A stretch of DNA of 64,000 nucleotides, taken from Kitasatospora terrestris (GTDB lineage Bacteria; Actinomycetota; Actinomycetes; Streptomycetales; Streptomycetaceae). Where the stretch lies: the NCBI RefSeq assembly GCF_039542905.1, contig NZ_BAABIS010000001.1, positions 4,340,001-4,404,000 on the forward strand. Reading direction: 5' to 3'. Shown here piece after piece: positions 63,531 through 64,000 of the stretch. The notes under the pieces were generated by a model. That model had not been told where the DNA came from and did no database searches. It saw nothing but the letters and a program-made list of their open reading frames with translations. The position numbers and the translations under genes are program-made. Numbering within the stretch: position 1 is the first letter of the stretch; the number at the start of each line of letters is the position of its first letter.

Positions 63531-64000
63531 TCAGCCGCCGAGCTTGAGCTGCTGAACGGCCGTCACCTGGTCGATGTCGGAGGACCGGACGGTCACCGAC
63601 ACCACCCAGTTGCCCGCCAGCGGCAGCTGCGCGGTGCCCGACCAGCGGCCCGTGCCCCCGGACGTGAGGGCGACCGGCAGCGGGCCGAGGTCCCGGTCGG
63701 GCAGGGTGAACGCCAGCTCGATCTCCGGCACCTCGGTGGGGCGGCCGGTGGAGTCGTCCAGCTCCAGCCCGACCGCGTTCGGCCCGACCGCGGCCGGGTT
63801 GATCGACACGGTCGCGGTGCCCTTGGCGCCCGGGGTCCGTCCGCCGGTGTCGTACGGGATCTTCAGCTCGACGGTCCTCCCCGGCACGGTGGACACCCCG
63901 GGGGCGGGCGTCTGCGCGGTGACGGCGGACGCGGCCTGCGCGACCCGCCCGGGCGGGGAGTTGGTGAGCATCGTGGTGACCACCAGGACGGCGACGGCGA
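63531..64000 (-). CDS. C-terminal part of a CopC/CopD-like copper-resistance protein (5' end outside window)
   Basis: The frame is open to the end of the window, so the gene starts beyond it. The visible part begins with the end of a hydrophobic helix (AVAVLVVTTMLTNSPPGRVAQA), as in the last helix of CopD, followed by a beta-rich domain of about 120 residues (ELKIPYDTGGRTPGAKGTATVSINPAAVG... LPLAGNWVVSVTVRSSDIDQ) of the FixH/YtkA-like type found at the C-terminus of CopC-CopD fusions. Same strand as the DyP gene downstream. Confidence 0.8.
   Translation of the reverse strand, partial: AVAVLVVTTMLTNSPPGRVAQAASAVTAQTPAPGVSTVPGRTVELKIPYDTGGRTPGAKGTATVSINPAAVGPNAVGLELDDSTGRPTEVPEIELAFTLPDRDLGPLPVALTSGGTGRWSGTAQLPLAGNWVVSVTVRSSDIDQVTAVQQLKLGG

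Overview
The window is very GC-rich actinomycete chromosome. GTG and TTG starts are frequent, third positions are almost always G or C, and the genes include a spo0M-type sporulation gene, a fused cydDC, a Rex-like operator in front of cydA, TAT-secreted enzymes and a LAETG sortase substrate. This fits Streptomycetaceae (Streptomyces or Kitasatospora). The gene order (thiC ... lacI/hisC, cydA-cydB-cydDC-sensor kinase ... serS, pheA, DyP peroxidase, CopC/D) looks like the conserved core near the replication origin. That judgement rests on memory, not on a search.

Layout. 1-5.8 kb: end of a membrane protein; a flotillin with a small NfeD-like partner; a cell-wall-anchored LAETG protein; TPP riboswitch and thiC. 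6-13.8 kb: a repeat-containing cysteine-rich protein, MarR regulator with a divergent small membrane protein, a membrane protein, a metallophosphoesterase, and a LacI regulator divergent from a histidinol-phosphate aminotransferase. 13.9-19.6 kb: a compact minus-strand operon reading MFS exporter, adenylation-carrier protein, acyl-CoA dehydrogenase-like flavoprotein, condensation protein. This is a small NRPS-like pathway that I do not recognise. A decayed trpB2-like fragment lies just upstream. 20.1-26.3 kb: an ABC efflux module (adaptor, ATPase, permease, OB-like membrane-anchored protein) followed by a response regulator and sensor kinase. 26.4-34.5 kb: Rex-like site, cydA, cydB, cydDC and a GAF-GAF histidine kinase, i.e. 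the bd oxidase and a probable redox/gas sensor.

34.5-45.5 kb: seven 17-nt tandem repeats, a Cof-type HAD phosphatase, a DUF72 protein, an F420/LLM oxidoreductase, a secreted ParB-like protein, two membrane proteins, a GH18 protein, and an amino-acid permease with a TAT flavin amine oxidase. 45.7-49.6 kb: four tandem, translationally coupled, divergent paralogs of a single-pass membrane protein with an acidic Pro/Ala-rich cytoplasmic tail. These are unrecognised and are the other strong candidate for an undescribed system. 49.7-53.2 kb: two ABC ATPase/permease pairs in one operon. 53.3-56.4 kb: an MFS carrier with its FadR-type regulator, then spo0M. 56.6-64 kb: an LCP cell-wall ligase, a second Cof-type HAD, serS, a 630-bp intergenic region packed with DnaA-box-like sites and a near-perfect 26-bp palindrome, pheA, DyP peroxidase and the end of a CopC/CopD-like protein.

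I saw no rRNA, tRNA, CRISPR array, transposase or prophage gene. All assignments come from reading the sequence; no database search was run.
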